A DNA stretch of 20,369 bases, taken from positions 1 to 20,369 of the forward strand of contig JAEYYY010000856.1 of the NCBI GenBank assembly GCA_023430775.1. Direction: 5' to 3'. Shown here piece after piece: positions 7,030-13,885 of this stretch (positions within the stretch are counted from its first letter, which is position 1; every line of letters starts with the position of its first letter). The notes beneath the pieces are model-generated. The model was not told the origin of the DNA. It searched no databases and worked only from the letters and a program-made list of their open reading frames with translations. The position numbers and the translations under genes were made by a program. This DNA is from Pseudomonadota bacterium (GTDB taxonomy: Bacteria > Myxococcota_A > Polyangia > Haliangiales > Haliangiaceae).

Positions 7030-8768
7030 GAGCGCTGCTCCTCGCGCTCGTGATCGCGTGTGGTGGTGGTGGCAACGAGCGACCGCCCCCCGACACGTTC
7101 ACGCTGATTCCCGTCGCTGACGGCACGCAGGCCGAGCTGGCGGCGACCCGGGGCAAGCTCGTCGATGCGCTCGCCGGCCGCACCGGCCATCCCGACGTCC
7201 TGGCGAACATCGCCGAGGTCGACGGGCTCGGAGCGCTGCTCTACGGGTTGCCGGTGGCCACGGAGGACGTGTTCGCGCCGGTCGAGGCAGGCTCGCCCGG
7301 CTATCGCAGCTGGGTGATCGGCAAGGTCGCGTTCGAGCTGACGCGCGTGAAGACGCCCGAGCAGGCGAAGGAGCTCGCGGACCTGCTCGACAAGCTCGGC
7401 AAGACGCACTCCGCCGATCCGTGGCGACGTTGGCTCGTCGGTCGGGTCGCGCAGGTCCGCGGCATCCGTACGGACACGCGATCGGCGTTCGAGCACACCG
7501 AGCACCCGATCGCCAAGCTCGAGTATGCGCTGTTCCTCGACGAGGACGGCCAGGCAGACGAGGGCGAGAAGCTGATCGCGGTCGCCGATCATCCGCTCGC
7601 GGTGGTGATGCGCGGGTTATTGCGTGCCGAGCTCGGCAACATCTCCGGGGCGGTGACCGATCTCGACTCGGTCAAGAGCGATGCGCCGCGCGTCGTCGCG
7701 TACAGCTTGCTGGCGCGCGCGTTCGTCGGCCTCTCCAACCAGCGCTACGAGCTCGCGGGCGAGGCACTCGGGAAGCTCGGCAAGATGCGCAACCTGCCTC
7801 CCGAGTGCGGATTCTGGGAGCGCGTCGCGTGGGCACATCTCCAGCTCGGACGCGCGGTCGACAAGACCAACGATCACAAGATCGCCTCGATCGCGCGACA
7901 GCGGTGCGCCACGCTCGGGAAGGCGCTCGGCAACAATCACCTGCTGTCGCTGGTCGACGCGAACCTCCAGCTCGGGCTCGGCCGGCCGGACGATGCGCGG
8001 CAGATCGCGGCGAGCATCCCGAGCCCGTGGGGACGCATCACCGGCGCGTACGCGGCGCTCGAGCTCGGCTCTCCCGAGACCGTCGATAGCTTGCTCGCCG
8101 GAGAGGACCGCAAGCTGCCGGCACTCGAACGTCGTGCGGCCAACATCGTGATGCTGCAGAGCCGCGCACAGCGCGCGACGGGCAACCAGCGCGACGAGCT
8201 GTTCGGGGAGCTCGCGAAGCTCGCCGAGACCGGCGATCAGCGCGGTCGTCACGCGCTCGGCGCCGCGTACTACGCGATCGGCGATCTGACGGCGGCGCAG
8301 CGCGAGCTCCGCCGGGTCGTCGAGGAGACCTCGGCCATTCGACCGGATCCGTTCGCGTACCGCACCCACCAGCTGCTCGCCGAGATCGCGATCGCCGCCG
8401 GCGACGCACCTACCGCGGGAAGAGAGATCGATCGCGCGATCGCGATCCATCCCGGCAATGCGACCTCGCGGTTGATCCAGGCGCGGATCCAGCTGCGGGC
8501 GCACGATCCGGACCGCGCGCTCGAGTCGCTGTCGATCCTCCGCAAGCACGGCGAGCTGGCGCCGGAGGCGAAGCTGGTGGTCGCCGAGGCCCTGGTGACT
8601 CGCAAGGACGTCACCGCCGATCAACGCGAGCAGGCGAGGGCGCTGATCCTCGAGGTCGTCGGCAAGCTGCCGCCGGCCGAGGTCGGTCGCGTGGCCGCGC
8701 TCGTCGATCCAAAATTGCCCGGCCAGCTGAAGCTGCCCGTCGGCAAGCTGCCGAAGCAGAAGACGTGA
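7026..8768 (+). CDS. TPR-type lipoprotein, paralogue of the preceding gene's periplasmic half
   Basis: 580 residues. The start at 7026 overlaps the previous stop as ATGA and opens MRALLLALVIAC, a short lipoprotein signal with lipidated Cys12 followed by GGGG; Gly at +2 suggests the outer membrane. The rest aligns in order with the C-terminal part of the preceding protein: GLGALLYG with GIAALLYG, GFWERVAWAHLQLGR with RFWSRIAWVHYKLGR, GRHALGAAYYAIGDL with GRHALGVAYLQINDL, DPFAYRT with NPFEYRT, and VGRVAALVDPKLP with IGRIAALVDEDLP. This is a tandem duplication in which the cytoplasmic part and helix were lost or gained. The two solenoids may stack or compete for one partner. Its own stop overlaps a GTG that I do not take as the next start. 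Confidence 0.88.
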   Translation: MRALLLALVIACGGGGNERPPPDTFTLIPVADGTQAELAATRGKLVDALAGRTGHPDVLANIAEVDGLGALLYGLPVATEDVFAPVEAGSPGYRSWVIGKVAFELTRVKTPEQAKELADLLDKLGKTHSADPWRRWLVGRVAQVRGIRTDTRSAFEHTEHPIAKLEYALFLDEDGQADEGEKLIAVADHPLAVVMRGLLRAELGNISGAVTDLDSVKSDAPRVVAYSLLARAFVGLSNQRYELAGEALGKLGKMRNLPPECGFWERVAWAHLQLGRAVDKTNDHKIASIARQRCATLGKALGNNHLLSLVDANLQLGLGRPDDARQIAASIPSPWGRITGAYAALELGSPETVDSLLAGEDRKLPALERRAANIVMLQSRAQRATGNQRDELFGELAKLAETGDQRGRHALGAAYYAIGDLTAAQRELRRVVEETSAIRPDPFAYRTHQLLAEIAIAAGDAPTAGREIDRAIAIHPGNATSRLIQARIQLRAHDPDRALESLSILRKHGELAPEAKLVVAEALVTRKDVTADQREQARALILEVVGKLPPAEVGRVAALVDPKLPGQLKLPVGKLPKQKT

Positions 8769-8778
8769 CGACGCGTGC

Positions 8779-8784
8779 TAGCCT
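8779..8784 (+). promoter_or_regulatory. Candidate leaderless -10 element of the HMA-like lipoprotein gene
   Basis: TAGCCT ends 7 bases before the ATG at 8792, with no ribosome site between. It supports the ATG at 8792 over the GTG at 8765 that overlaps the upstream stop. Confidence 0.4.
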
Positions 8785-8791
8785 GTACGCG

Positions 8792-9187
8792 ATGTCTCGC
8801 TGGCTCGTCGCCCTCGCGCTCGTCGGTTGCAGCAAGTCGGAACCGGCACCGCCAACCGAGGCCAAGCCCGCGGCGGTGGCCGTCACCAAGGTCGCGCCAC
8901 CGAAACCGGCCGCGCTCACCAAGGTGACGATCAAGGCGATCGGCATGTACTGCGAGGAGAGCTGCCCGCTCAAGGTGCGCCACGCGCTCGCCGACGTGCC
9001 CGCGGTCTACGAGCTCGGCTTCGACCTCTCGAACGAGAGCATCTTCGTGTCGTACGACGCGGCGCTCGGCTCGCCGAAGGAGGTCACCAAGCCGATGCTG
9101 GTCGCGATCAAGGGCGCCGGCTTCGACCCGTGGCTCGCGAAGGAGAGCTGGCCGGACGGCGCGAAGGCCGACGTCGTCCCGCGCTGA
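8792..9187 (+). CDS. Lipoprotein with HMA-like (heavy-metal-associated) domain
   Basis: 131 residues from the ATG at 8792, giving MSRWLVALALVGC, a clean lipoprotein signal (lipidated Cys13, Ser at +2, outer membrane predicted). A Pro/Ala/Lys linker runs to residue 42. Residues 43-118 look like a ferredoxin-fold HMA domain: strand KVTIKAIGM, the metal loop Y-C54-E-E-S-C58, helix LKVRHALADVPAV, strand FVSYDAALG and final GAGFDPWL, which resembles the GY.A end of MerP/CopZ. The usual metal loop is GMxCxxC; here three residues separate the cysteines, so metal preference or function may differ. An alternative GTG start at 8765 would add nine residues in front of the signal and is less likely. It may act with the TPR lipoproteins at the envelope, but no partner is shown by the sequence. 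Confidence 0.78.
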   Translation: MSRWLVALALVGCSKSEPAPPTEAKPAAVAVTKVAPPKPAALTKVTIKAIGMYCEESCPLKVRHALADVPAVYELGFDLSNESIFVSYDAALGSPKEVTKPMLVAIKGAGFDPWLAKESWPDGAKADVVPR

Positions 9188-9191
9188 CGTG

Positions 9192-9197
9192 TATCGT
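9192..9197 (+). promoter_or_regulatory. Candidate leaderless -10 element of the small lipoprotein gene
   Basis: TATCGT ends 7 bases before the ATG at 9205. The region between the previous stop and this ATG is only 17 bases and has no ribosome site. Confidence 0.4.
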
Positions 9198-9204
9198 CCC
9201 GCGC

Positions 9205-9531
9205 ATGAAGATCAGGATCGCTGCGGTGATGCTCTCGCTCGCCGCCTGCAAGGCACCCGTCGGTACCACCAGCTCGATCGAGGTCCCGCGCGACTCGCGC
9301 GCGACGTGTAGCAATCACTGCGTGTCGATCGGGCTCGAGCTCAGCTCGGTCGTCGTCATGGCGAACAATGTCGGTTGTGTGTGCGCGGTGCCCGCGACTC
9401 CGAGCACCCCCGCGCCGGCGCCGGCGGCTCCGCAGGCCAGTGCAGCCGCCGGCGGCATGGCCGCGATCCTGATGCAGCAGCGCGCCGCCCAGCAGTCGAT
9501 GGCGGCGACACCCCCACCAGGCCGGCGCTGA
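9205..9531 (+). CDS. Small lipoprotein with a CxxxC...CxC motif
   Basis: 108 residues starting MKIRIAAVMLSLAACKAP, a lipoprotein signal with lipidated Cys15. Lys at +2 is, in Myxococcus xanthus, associated with export to the extracellular matrix; applying this rule here is inference. The mature part contains C35-S-N-H-C39 and, after a hydrophobic stretch (LELSSVVVMANNVG), C58-V-C60, which could form two disulfides or bind a metal. Residues 63-85 are Ala/Pro-rich and the tail is Gln/Ala/Pro-rich, so the folded part is probably limited to residues 25-62. I do not recognise a named family. It lies 17 bases after the HMA-like lipoprotein gene on the same strand. Confidence 0.72.
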   Translation: MKIRIAAVMLSLAACKAPVGTTSSIEVPRDSRATCSNHCVSIGLELSSVVVMANNVGCVCAVPATPSTPAPAPAAPQASAAAGGMAAILMQQRAAQQSMAATPPPGRR

Positions 9532-9651
9532 GTCCCTGGCTCGGCCGCTGGCCAGTCGGGACACTCCCCCTCAATGGAGTCACTGGAACCCGCACGCTCG
9601 CACGGCAAGTCGCGGGGTTCGGTCGTCGTGGCCGTGGCGACCGGCTTGCAA

Positions 9652-9666
9652 TTGACGTCAGGTCAA
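9652..9666. repeat. Inverted repeat TTGAC-N5-GTCAA upstream of the 50-residue gene
   Basis: TTGAC at 9652-9656 and GTCAA at 9662-9666 form a perfect dyad, and TGACGTCA (9653-9660) is itself palindromic. The site lies 35 bases before the TTG start of the small gene and may be an operator. The rest of 9532-9700 shows no gene and no terminator that I can defend. Confidence 0.3.
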
Positions 9667-9700
9667 CAAGGACCGGCGACCAGTGACCAGAAGGAAGCTT

Positions 9701-9853
9701 TTGAGCAAGCGCGACGCCCTCGAGATCCTGTCCGCCTGGATCTCGGATAGCGAGATCTGTACGCGCTGGCTGCTGGTGGTCGAGCACCCGCCACGCCGCG
9801 AGGCGTCGATCGTCGATGTCACCCAGGACATCGCGCCGGTGACACCGGGCTAG
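9701..9853 (+). CDS. Predicted 50-residue protein with TTG start, function unknown
   Basis: The frame reads MSKRDALEILSAWISDSEIC and on to a TAG at 9851-9853. An AAGGAAG ribosome site lies directly upstream of the TTG with about 5 bases of spacing. Roughly 44 of 49 codons end in G or C, like the known genes here, whereas the seven in-frame codons before the TTG include AGA, AGG, CTT and TTG and look non-coding. The N-terminal half should form an amphipathic helix (ALEILSAWISDSEICTRWLLVV); the rest is charged with no further Cys. There is no signal peptide. The stop interlocks with the stop of the convergent yciO gene in one CTAG. A GTG at 9683 is an alternative start (56 residues). I do not recognise a family. 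Confidence 0.6.
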   Translation: MSKRDALEILSAWISDSEICTRWLLVVEHPPRREASIVDVTQDIAPVTPG

Positions 9854-10533
9854 CGACGGCGGCCGGCGACCCGCGGGGCCTCGACCTCGACCTCGGCCTC
9901 GAGATCGAGGATGCCCTCGATCGAGCCCTGGCCCTGACGGATCAGCGTCACGGTCTCGCCATCGATCTGGATCACGGTCGACGGCTGCGCGGGTGTCTGC
10001 GCCGCATCGACGACGACATCGACGTGCTTGCCGAACGCCTCGAGCAACTCCTCGGCATCGCGGCACGGCTCTTCGGTCTCGGGGTTGATCGCCGACGACG
10101 TGAGCAGCGGGCGGCCGAGGCCGGCGGCGAGCGCCTGCGCGATCGGGTGCGAGGTGATGCGGATGCCCACGGTGCGCCGCTTGTTATCGGTCAGCGTGCG
10201 CGGCACCGCCTTGGTCGCCGGCACGACGAGCGTGTACGGACCGGGCAACACCTGCTGCGCGATCCGGAACGCGGTCTGCGAGAAGATGCCGAACTCCGAC
10301 GCGGTGGACAGATCCGGGCAGATCAGCGCCAGCCGCTGATTCTTGTGCATGTTGCGCGCGCGATAGATCCGCTCGATGCCGTCGCGCGATTCGATCGCGC
10401 AGCCGAGCGCGTAGATCGAGTCGGTGGGGTAGGCGGCGACGCCACCCTTGTGGAGCACCTCGACCGCAGCTTCGATCTTGCGAGGATTGGGCTCGCCCCA
10501 CTTGTCGATCTGCAACCGCATCGGACCACTCAT
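9850..10533 (-). CDS. yciO: YciO/Sua5-family protein (threonylcarbamoyl-AMP synthase-like)
   Basis: 227 residues. It belongs to the YrdC-like fold: GGVAAYPTDSIYALGCAIES near residue 30, IYRARNMHKNQRLALICPDL, LPGPYTLVVPATKAVPR, KRRTVGIRITSHPIAQAL and a late SSAINPETEEP. YPTDSxYALGC and PGPYTL resemble E. coli YciO more closely than TsaC/YrdC. TsaC makes threonylcarbamoyl-AMP for tRNA t6A modification; YciO is a paralogue with weak or uncertain activity, so the biochemical role is inferred. The C-terminal 25 residues (EAEVEVEAPRVAGRRR) lie outside the fold. It overlaps the rlmE stop by 4 bases (ATGA) and is preceded by GGGGAG, so both RNA-modification genes should be cotranslated. Confidence 0.88.
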   Translation of the reverse strand: MSGPMRLQIDKWGEPNPRKIEAAVEVLHKGGVAAYPTDSIYALGCAIESRDGIERIYRARNMHKNQRLALICPDLSTASEFGIFSQTAFRIAQQVLPGPYTLVVPATKAVPRTLTDNKRRTVGIRITSHPIAQALAAGLGRPLLTSSAINPETEEPCRDAEELLEAFGKHVDVVVDAAQTPAQPSTVIQIDGETVTLIRQGQGSIEGILDLEAEVEVEAPRVAGRRR

Positions 10534-11162
10534 TCCTTACTGCTCCCCTGGAAGCCCAGCCCCACCACGTATTGTTCGATCGAGATCTGGCGCGACGACG
10601 CCGGCTTCACCGTCTTCATCTTGTCGAAGCTCTTCCGCACGTCCTCGGTCAGCTTCTTGAAGTCCGGACCCTGGAACAACTTTCCGACGAAGTTTCCGCC
10701 GGGCGCGAGCACCGCCTTCGCGATCTCGAGCGCGCGCTCGAACAGGGCCTCCGAGCGCATCTGATCGAGATTCCGGATCCCCGACGTATCGGGCGCCATG
10801 TCGCTGAGCACGACGTCGAAGCCGGGCAGCTCGCCCTTGAGCTCCTCGATCGAGACCGTCATCACGTCGCCGGTGAGCAGCCGCGCGTTCGGCATGCCGC
10901 GCATCGAGCCGATGCCGACCGGGCGATCGAGCCCGACGAGGACGCCGCGCTCGCCGACCTGCTGCCGCGCGTACTGCAGCCACGAGCCCGGCGCGCAGCC
11001 GAGATCGAGCACGCGATCGCCCTCGGAGAACAGATCGACCTTGTCATCGATCTCCTCGAGCTTGTAGACGGCGCGCGCGGCAAACCCCTCCCGCTTCGCT
11101 TTCTGGTGAAAGCGATCGCGGCGGGTGCTGCGGTCGTCGAGTCGTGCTTTGGCCATGGACAT
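10530..11162 (-). CDS. rlmE: 23S rRNA (uridine-2'-O-)methyltransferase RlmE (FtsJ/RrmJ)
   Basis: 210 residues. The enzyme 2'-O-methylates U2552 in the A loop of 23S rRNA late in 50S assembly, using S-adenosylmethionine. The SAM motif is VLDLGCAPGSW (residues 51-61). The catalytic K-D-K-E tetrad is visible as K34 (ARAVYKL), D121 (LSDMAP), K161 (VGKLFQG) and E196 (SRQISIEQY). The basic N-terminus (STRRDRFHQKAKREG) suits rRNA contact. An ATG at 11156 is equally possible as start (MAKARLDD); neither has a clear ribosome site. The rplC terminator ends only a few bases upstream, so rlmE must be expressed by read-through or from a promoter inside rplC. yciO follows with a 4-base overlap. Confidence 0.95.
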   Translation of the reverse strand: MSMAKARLDDRSTRRDRFHQKAKREGFAARAVYKLEEIDDKVDLFSEGDRVLDLGCAPGSWLQYARQQVGERGVLVGLDRPVGIGSMRGMPNARLLTGDVMTVSIEELKGELPGFDVVLSDMAPDTSGIRNLDQMRSEALFERALEIAKAVLAPGGNFVGKLFQGPDFKKLTEDVRKSFDKMKTVKPASSRQISIEQYVVGLGFQGSSKE

Positions 11163-11168
11163 GGTCGG

Positions 11169-11206
11169 AAAAACGAAAACGCCCGAAGACCGTGTCCTCG
11201 GGCGTC
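11169..11206 (-). terminator. Rho-independent terminator after rplC
   Basis: On the minus strand an 8-bp stem (ACGCCCGA with TCGGGCGT) continues through GGAC/GTCT to a three-base ACG loop, about 12 pairs with one G-U. It is followed by TTTTCGTTTTT. It lies 20 bases after the rplC stop and ends 7 bases before the first rlmE ATG. Confidence 0.85.
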
Positions 11207-11225
11207 CGGATGGAGTTGGTAGGGG

Positions 11226-11960
11226 TTAGCCGCGACCCGCTGCCGCCTTCTTCGAGGCCTTGAGCGGGTTCTTCGAACGCACCTCTTCCTTGCCCATGCC
11301 CTTGCGCTTGTAGGTGTTGCGCGTGGCGGCCTGGGTGACGACGACGTACTCGTTCGCCGCGCCCGGGACCGAGCCGCGGACGAGGATGCAGTTGTCCTCG
11401 GCGATGATGCGGAACAGCTGGAGGTTCTGGACCGTCTTCTTCTCGTTGCCCATCTGGCCCGCCATGCGCTTGCCCTTGTGGACGCGCTGCGGGGTGAGGC
11501 GGCAGCCGATCGAGCCGCCGTGGCGGAAGTACTCGTGGGTGCCGTGGGCGCGGGTCATGCCGGCCATGTGGTGCTTCTTGATGACGCCCTGGTAGCCCTT
11601 GCCCTTGCTCCAGCCCTCGACGTCGATCGCGATGTTGTCGGTGAACACGTCCTGCGGGCCGACGACCTGGCCGACCGTGTACTTGGCCACTTCATCGGCG
11701 GCGAGACGGATCTCGCGGACGAAGCGCTGCGGCTTGGTCTCGGTCTTCTTCGCGTTGCCGAGCTCGGCCTTGGTGGCGAGGCGCATCGGCTTCTCGTCGA
11801 AGCCGAGCACCAGCGCGCTGTAACCATCGCGCTCCACGGTGCGGGTGCCGACGACGACACAGGGACCAGCCTGGATCACGGTCACGGGGACGGACTCGCC
11901 ATCGTCCGCGAACACTTGAGTCATTCCGAGCTTCTTGCCGAGCAGGCCGATCTTCAACAT
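11226..11960 (-). CDS. rplC: 50S ribosomal protein L3
   Basis: 244 residues, longer than the E. coli protein (209) because of a Lys/Arg/Gly-rich C-terminal tail (KRKGMGKEEVRSKNP onward). L3 binds 23S rRNA early in 50S assembly and its long loop reaches the peptidyl-transferase centre. Recognised by MLKIGLLGKKLGMTQVF at the start, then DVEGWSKGKGYQGVIKKHH, RHGGSIGCRLTPQRVHKGKR and MAGQMGNEKKTVQNLQL, all matching L3. GGAG stands 8 bases before the ATG. The gene has its own promoter and terminator, and its neighbours are tatD and rlmE. rpsJ and rplD, the usual S10-operon neighbours, are absent from the window. Nothing in the sequence suggests a decayed copy. Confidence 0.97.
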   Translation of the reverse strand: MLKIGLLGKKLGMTQVFADDGESVPVTVIQAGPCVVVGTRTVERDGYSALVLGFDEKPMRLATKAELGNAKKTETKPQRFVREIRLAADEVAKYTVGQVVGPQDVFTDNIAIDVEGWSKGKGYQGVIKKHHMAGMTRAHGTHEYFRHGGSIGCRLTPQRVHKGKRMAGQMGNEKKTVQNLQLFRIIAEDNCILVRGSVPGAANEYVVVTQAATRNTYKRKGMGKEEVRSKNPLKASKKAAAGRG

Positions 11961-12003
11961 GACGTAATCTCCAGACAAACGGGCAGACTGAACGAGGCCG
12001 GAA

Positions 12004-12032
12004 TCTATACCCGTGTCGCCCCGGCTGGTCAA
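12004..12032 (-). promoter_or_regulatory. Strong sigma70-type promoter of rplC
   Basis: TTGACC (12032-12027), 17 bases, TATAGA (12009-12004): near-consensus with ideal spacing. The -35 overlaps the tatD stop codon. Predicted start near 11997, giving a leader of about 37 bases with a GGAG ribosome site. In a window with few A/T-rich sites this is the best promoter I see. Confidence 0.8.
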
Positions 12033-12847
12033 GCAGCGCTGATCTTGAAGACCCGCGCCGCGTTCTCGGCCGTCACGCGGGCTAACTCCTCGAAAGTTAA
12101 GCCCGCGGAGCGTGCGACTTGTTCTGCCGTGTGGACGATGAAGCCCGGTTCGTTGCGCTTTCCACGCTTGGGGATCGGGGCGAGGTAGGGGCAATCGGTC
12201 TCGATCAGCAGTCGATCGCGCGGCACCAGGGGCACGCTGTCGCGCAGGCCCTGCGCCGTCTTGTAGGTGACGATGCCGGAGAACGAGACGTAGCAACCCA
12301 GCTCGGCGTAGGCGCGCGCGTCGTCGGGTGAGCCGGTGAAGCAATGGATCACGCAGCCGAGCTCGGCGGCGCGACCGGCTCTCAGGATCGCGCGCGCTTC
12401 CTCGTGCGCACCGGCCGCGGCACCGGCGCCGCTCGGTGATTCGTTGGCGTCCCGGATGTGGCAGACGACCGGCTTGTTCACGCGCCGCGCGAGATCGATG
12501 AAGCGCTCGAAGCACTCGCGCTGCAGCTGGCGCGGCGAGTGATCGTAGTAGTAGTCGAGCCCGGTCTCGCCGATCGCCACCACCCGCGGATGCGGCGCGA
12601 GACGCTCGTGCACCGCCCACCAGTCCGGCGTCATCTTCTCGACGTCGTGCGGGTGCGTCGCGACCGTCGCCCAGATGTCCGGATCCTTCTCCGCCAGCGC
12701 GACCGCTCGCTCGGCGGATCCGGGATCGCCGACCGCACCGATCACCACGATCCGCTTGACGCCGGCGGCGCGTGCACGCGCGAGCACCTCGTCGCGATCG
12801 GCGTCGAACTCCTTGCCGTCGACGTGGGCGTGCGAATCGAACAGCAT
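12029..12847 (-). CDS. tatD: TatD-family metal-dependent hydrolase (DNase)
   Basis: 272 residues from the ATG at 12847, which overlaps the HEAT-gene stop by one base (TGATG) and has a GGGGGAGG site upstream. TatD enzymes are TIM-barrel metallohydrolases with 3'-5' exonuclease or D-aminoacyl-tRNA deacylase activity. The metal ligands are in place: H6xH8 (DSHAHVD), the Glu of VAIGETGLDYYYDH, His in PVVCHIRDA, His in CVIHCFTGS and Asp in IETDCPYLAPIPKRGKRNEP. An Ala/Gly-rich insert (SPSGAGAAAGAHEE) follows the HIRDAN motif, making that loop longer than usual. metG lies upstream on the same strand, as in many bacteria, but five other genes separate them. The gene's last bases carry the -35 of the rplC promoter. 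Confidence 0.95.
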   Translation of the reverse strand: MLFDSHAHVDGKEFDADRDEVLARARAAGVKRIVVIGAVGDPGSAERAVALAEKDPDIWATVATHPHDVEKMTPDWWAVHERLAPHPRVVAIGETGLDYYYDHSPRQLQRECFERFIDLARRVNKPVVCHIRDANESPSGAGAAAGAHEEARAILRAGRAAELGCVIHCFTGSPDDARAYAELGCYVSFSGIVTYKTAQGLRDSVPLVPRDRLLIETDCPYLAPIPKRGKRNEPGFIVHTAEQVARSAGLTFEELARVTAENAARVFKISAA

Positions 12848-13878
12848 CACTTGCTGCCTCCCCCGGTCCGCGACTGCTGTCGCGATCTGATCGTCGCCAG
12901 GGCCGTGGCGATCACCTCACCGAGCTCCTCGTTCTTGCCGAGCGTGGCCATCTTCTCGAGCGCCGCGAGCGCCCACTCGCCACCGACCTCGGTGAGCTGC
13001 TCGACGGCGAGGCCGCGGACGTGCGTCTTGCGAGCCGTCAGCCCCGCGAGCAACACGCGCTTGGCCGGTTCGCTCGGACGCTGCGCGAGCACCTTGCCGG
13101 CGGCCAGCACGGTGGCCTCGGCGGGCACGCCGCGATCGGTGAGCGCGGCGGCGAGCTCGTCGAGATCCGCCGGGGTGCCGAGCTTGGCGAGCGCGGTCAC
13201 CGCATCCCACGCGCGATCCTCGTCGTCGAGGCCGCGCGACAGCACGACGCGTCCCGCGGGATCCCCGAGGTCCGCGAGCGCGTAGGCGACGTCGAACCGG
13301 GTCGACGCATCGCCGTGCTCGAGGTGCTCGACCAGCGCGGTGCGAGCGCGGGTCTCGAGCGCCTTGTCCTCGACGCGGCCGGGGATCACGCCGAGGGCGA
13401 GCGCGGCGCTGCTCGCGACCTGGCCGTCCTTGTCGGAGAGCGCGGCGAGCAGCGGCTCGAACGCGCGGCGCGGATCGATCTCGGCGAGTGACGTCGCCGC
13501 CTGAAACCGCAGATCGGCGGGGCCGGAGCGCAGCGCCTCGGCGAGCGGCTCGAAGCCGGCGGCCGCGCGCAGCGTACCGAGTGCGATCGCCGCGTTCTGG
13601 CGCACCGGTGCCGCGCCGTCGTCGAGCCGCTTGATCAGCCCGGCGATGGCCGTGTCCTCTCCGAGATCACCGAGCGACGAGCAGGCCTCGGCACGCACCT
13701 CCGGCCGATCATCCTCGAGCGCGCCGAGCAGTGCCTCGACCGCGCGGCGGCGTTCGGTCGGGTCGTCGACATCACCGAGCGCGTGCGCCGCGAAGGCCCG
13801 GGCGCGCGGATTCTTCGACGTCAGGTCGCGGATCGCGGCCTCGAACGTGATCGTCGAGCTCGGGAACAGGAACGACAC
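12847..13878 (-). CDS. HEAT-repeat protein
   Basis: 343 residues made almost wholly of HEAT/PBS-lyase-type repeats, about nine or ten units of 30-32 residues with the pattern LxxALxDxDxxVRxxAAxALGxLG (for example ALLGALEDDRPEVRAEACSS, LIKRLDDGAAPVRQNAAIAL, LLAALSDKDGQVASSAALAL). It has no signal or membrane segment and should be cytoplasmic, forming a curved solenoid for protein binding. The GTG at 13878 is preferred because TAGGGT lies exactly 7 bases upstream; a GTG at 13887 would add three residues. The stop overlaps the tatD start by one base. There is no cyanobacterial phycobilin lyase context, so that reading is rejected. The neighbouring membrane and zinc-ribbon proteins are candidate partners. 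Confidence 0.9.
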   Translation of the reverse strand: MSFLFPSSTITFEAAIRDLTSKNPRARAFAAHALGDVDDPTERRRAVEALLGALEDDRPEVRAEACSSLGDLGEDTAIAGLIKRLDDGAAPVRQNAAIALGTLRAAAGFEPLAEALRSGPADLRFQAATSLAEIDPRRAFEPLLAALSDKDGQVASSAALALGVIPGRVEDKALETRARTALVEHLEHGDASTRFDVAYALADLGDPAGRVVLSRGLDDEDRAWDAVTALAKLGTPADLDELAAALTDRGVPAEATVLAAGKVLAQRPSEPAKRVLLAGLTARKTHVRGLAVEQLTEVGGEWALAALEKMATLGKNEELGEVIATALATIRSRQQSRTGGGSK

Positions 13879-13885
13879 CGCCCGC

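Noticed and set aside
8765..8791. GTG at 8765 as start of the HMA-like lipoprotein (GTGA overlap with the upstream stop)
   Set aside because: It would put nine polar residues before a clean lipoprotein signal; the ATG at 8792 has the signal at its N-terminus and a TAGCCT element 7 bases upstream.
9536..9554. A terminator after the small lipoprotein gene (CTGGC...GCCAG)
   Set aside because: Only a five-pair stem with a nine-base loop and no U-tract.
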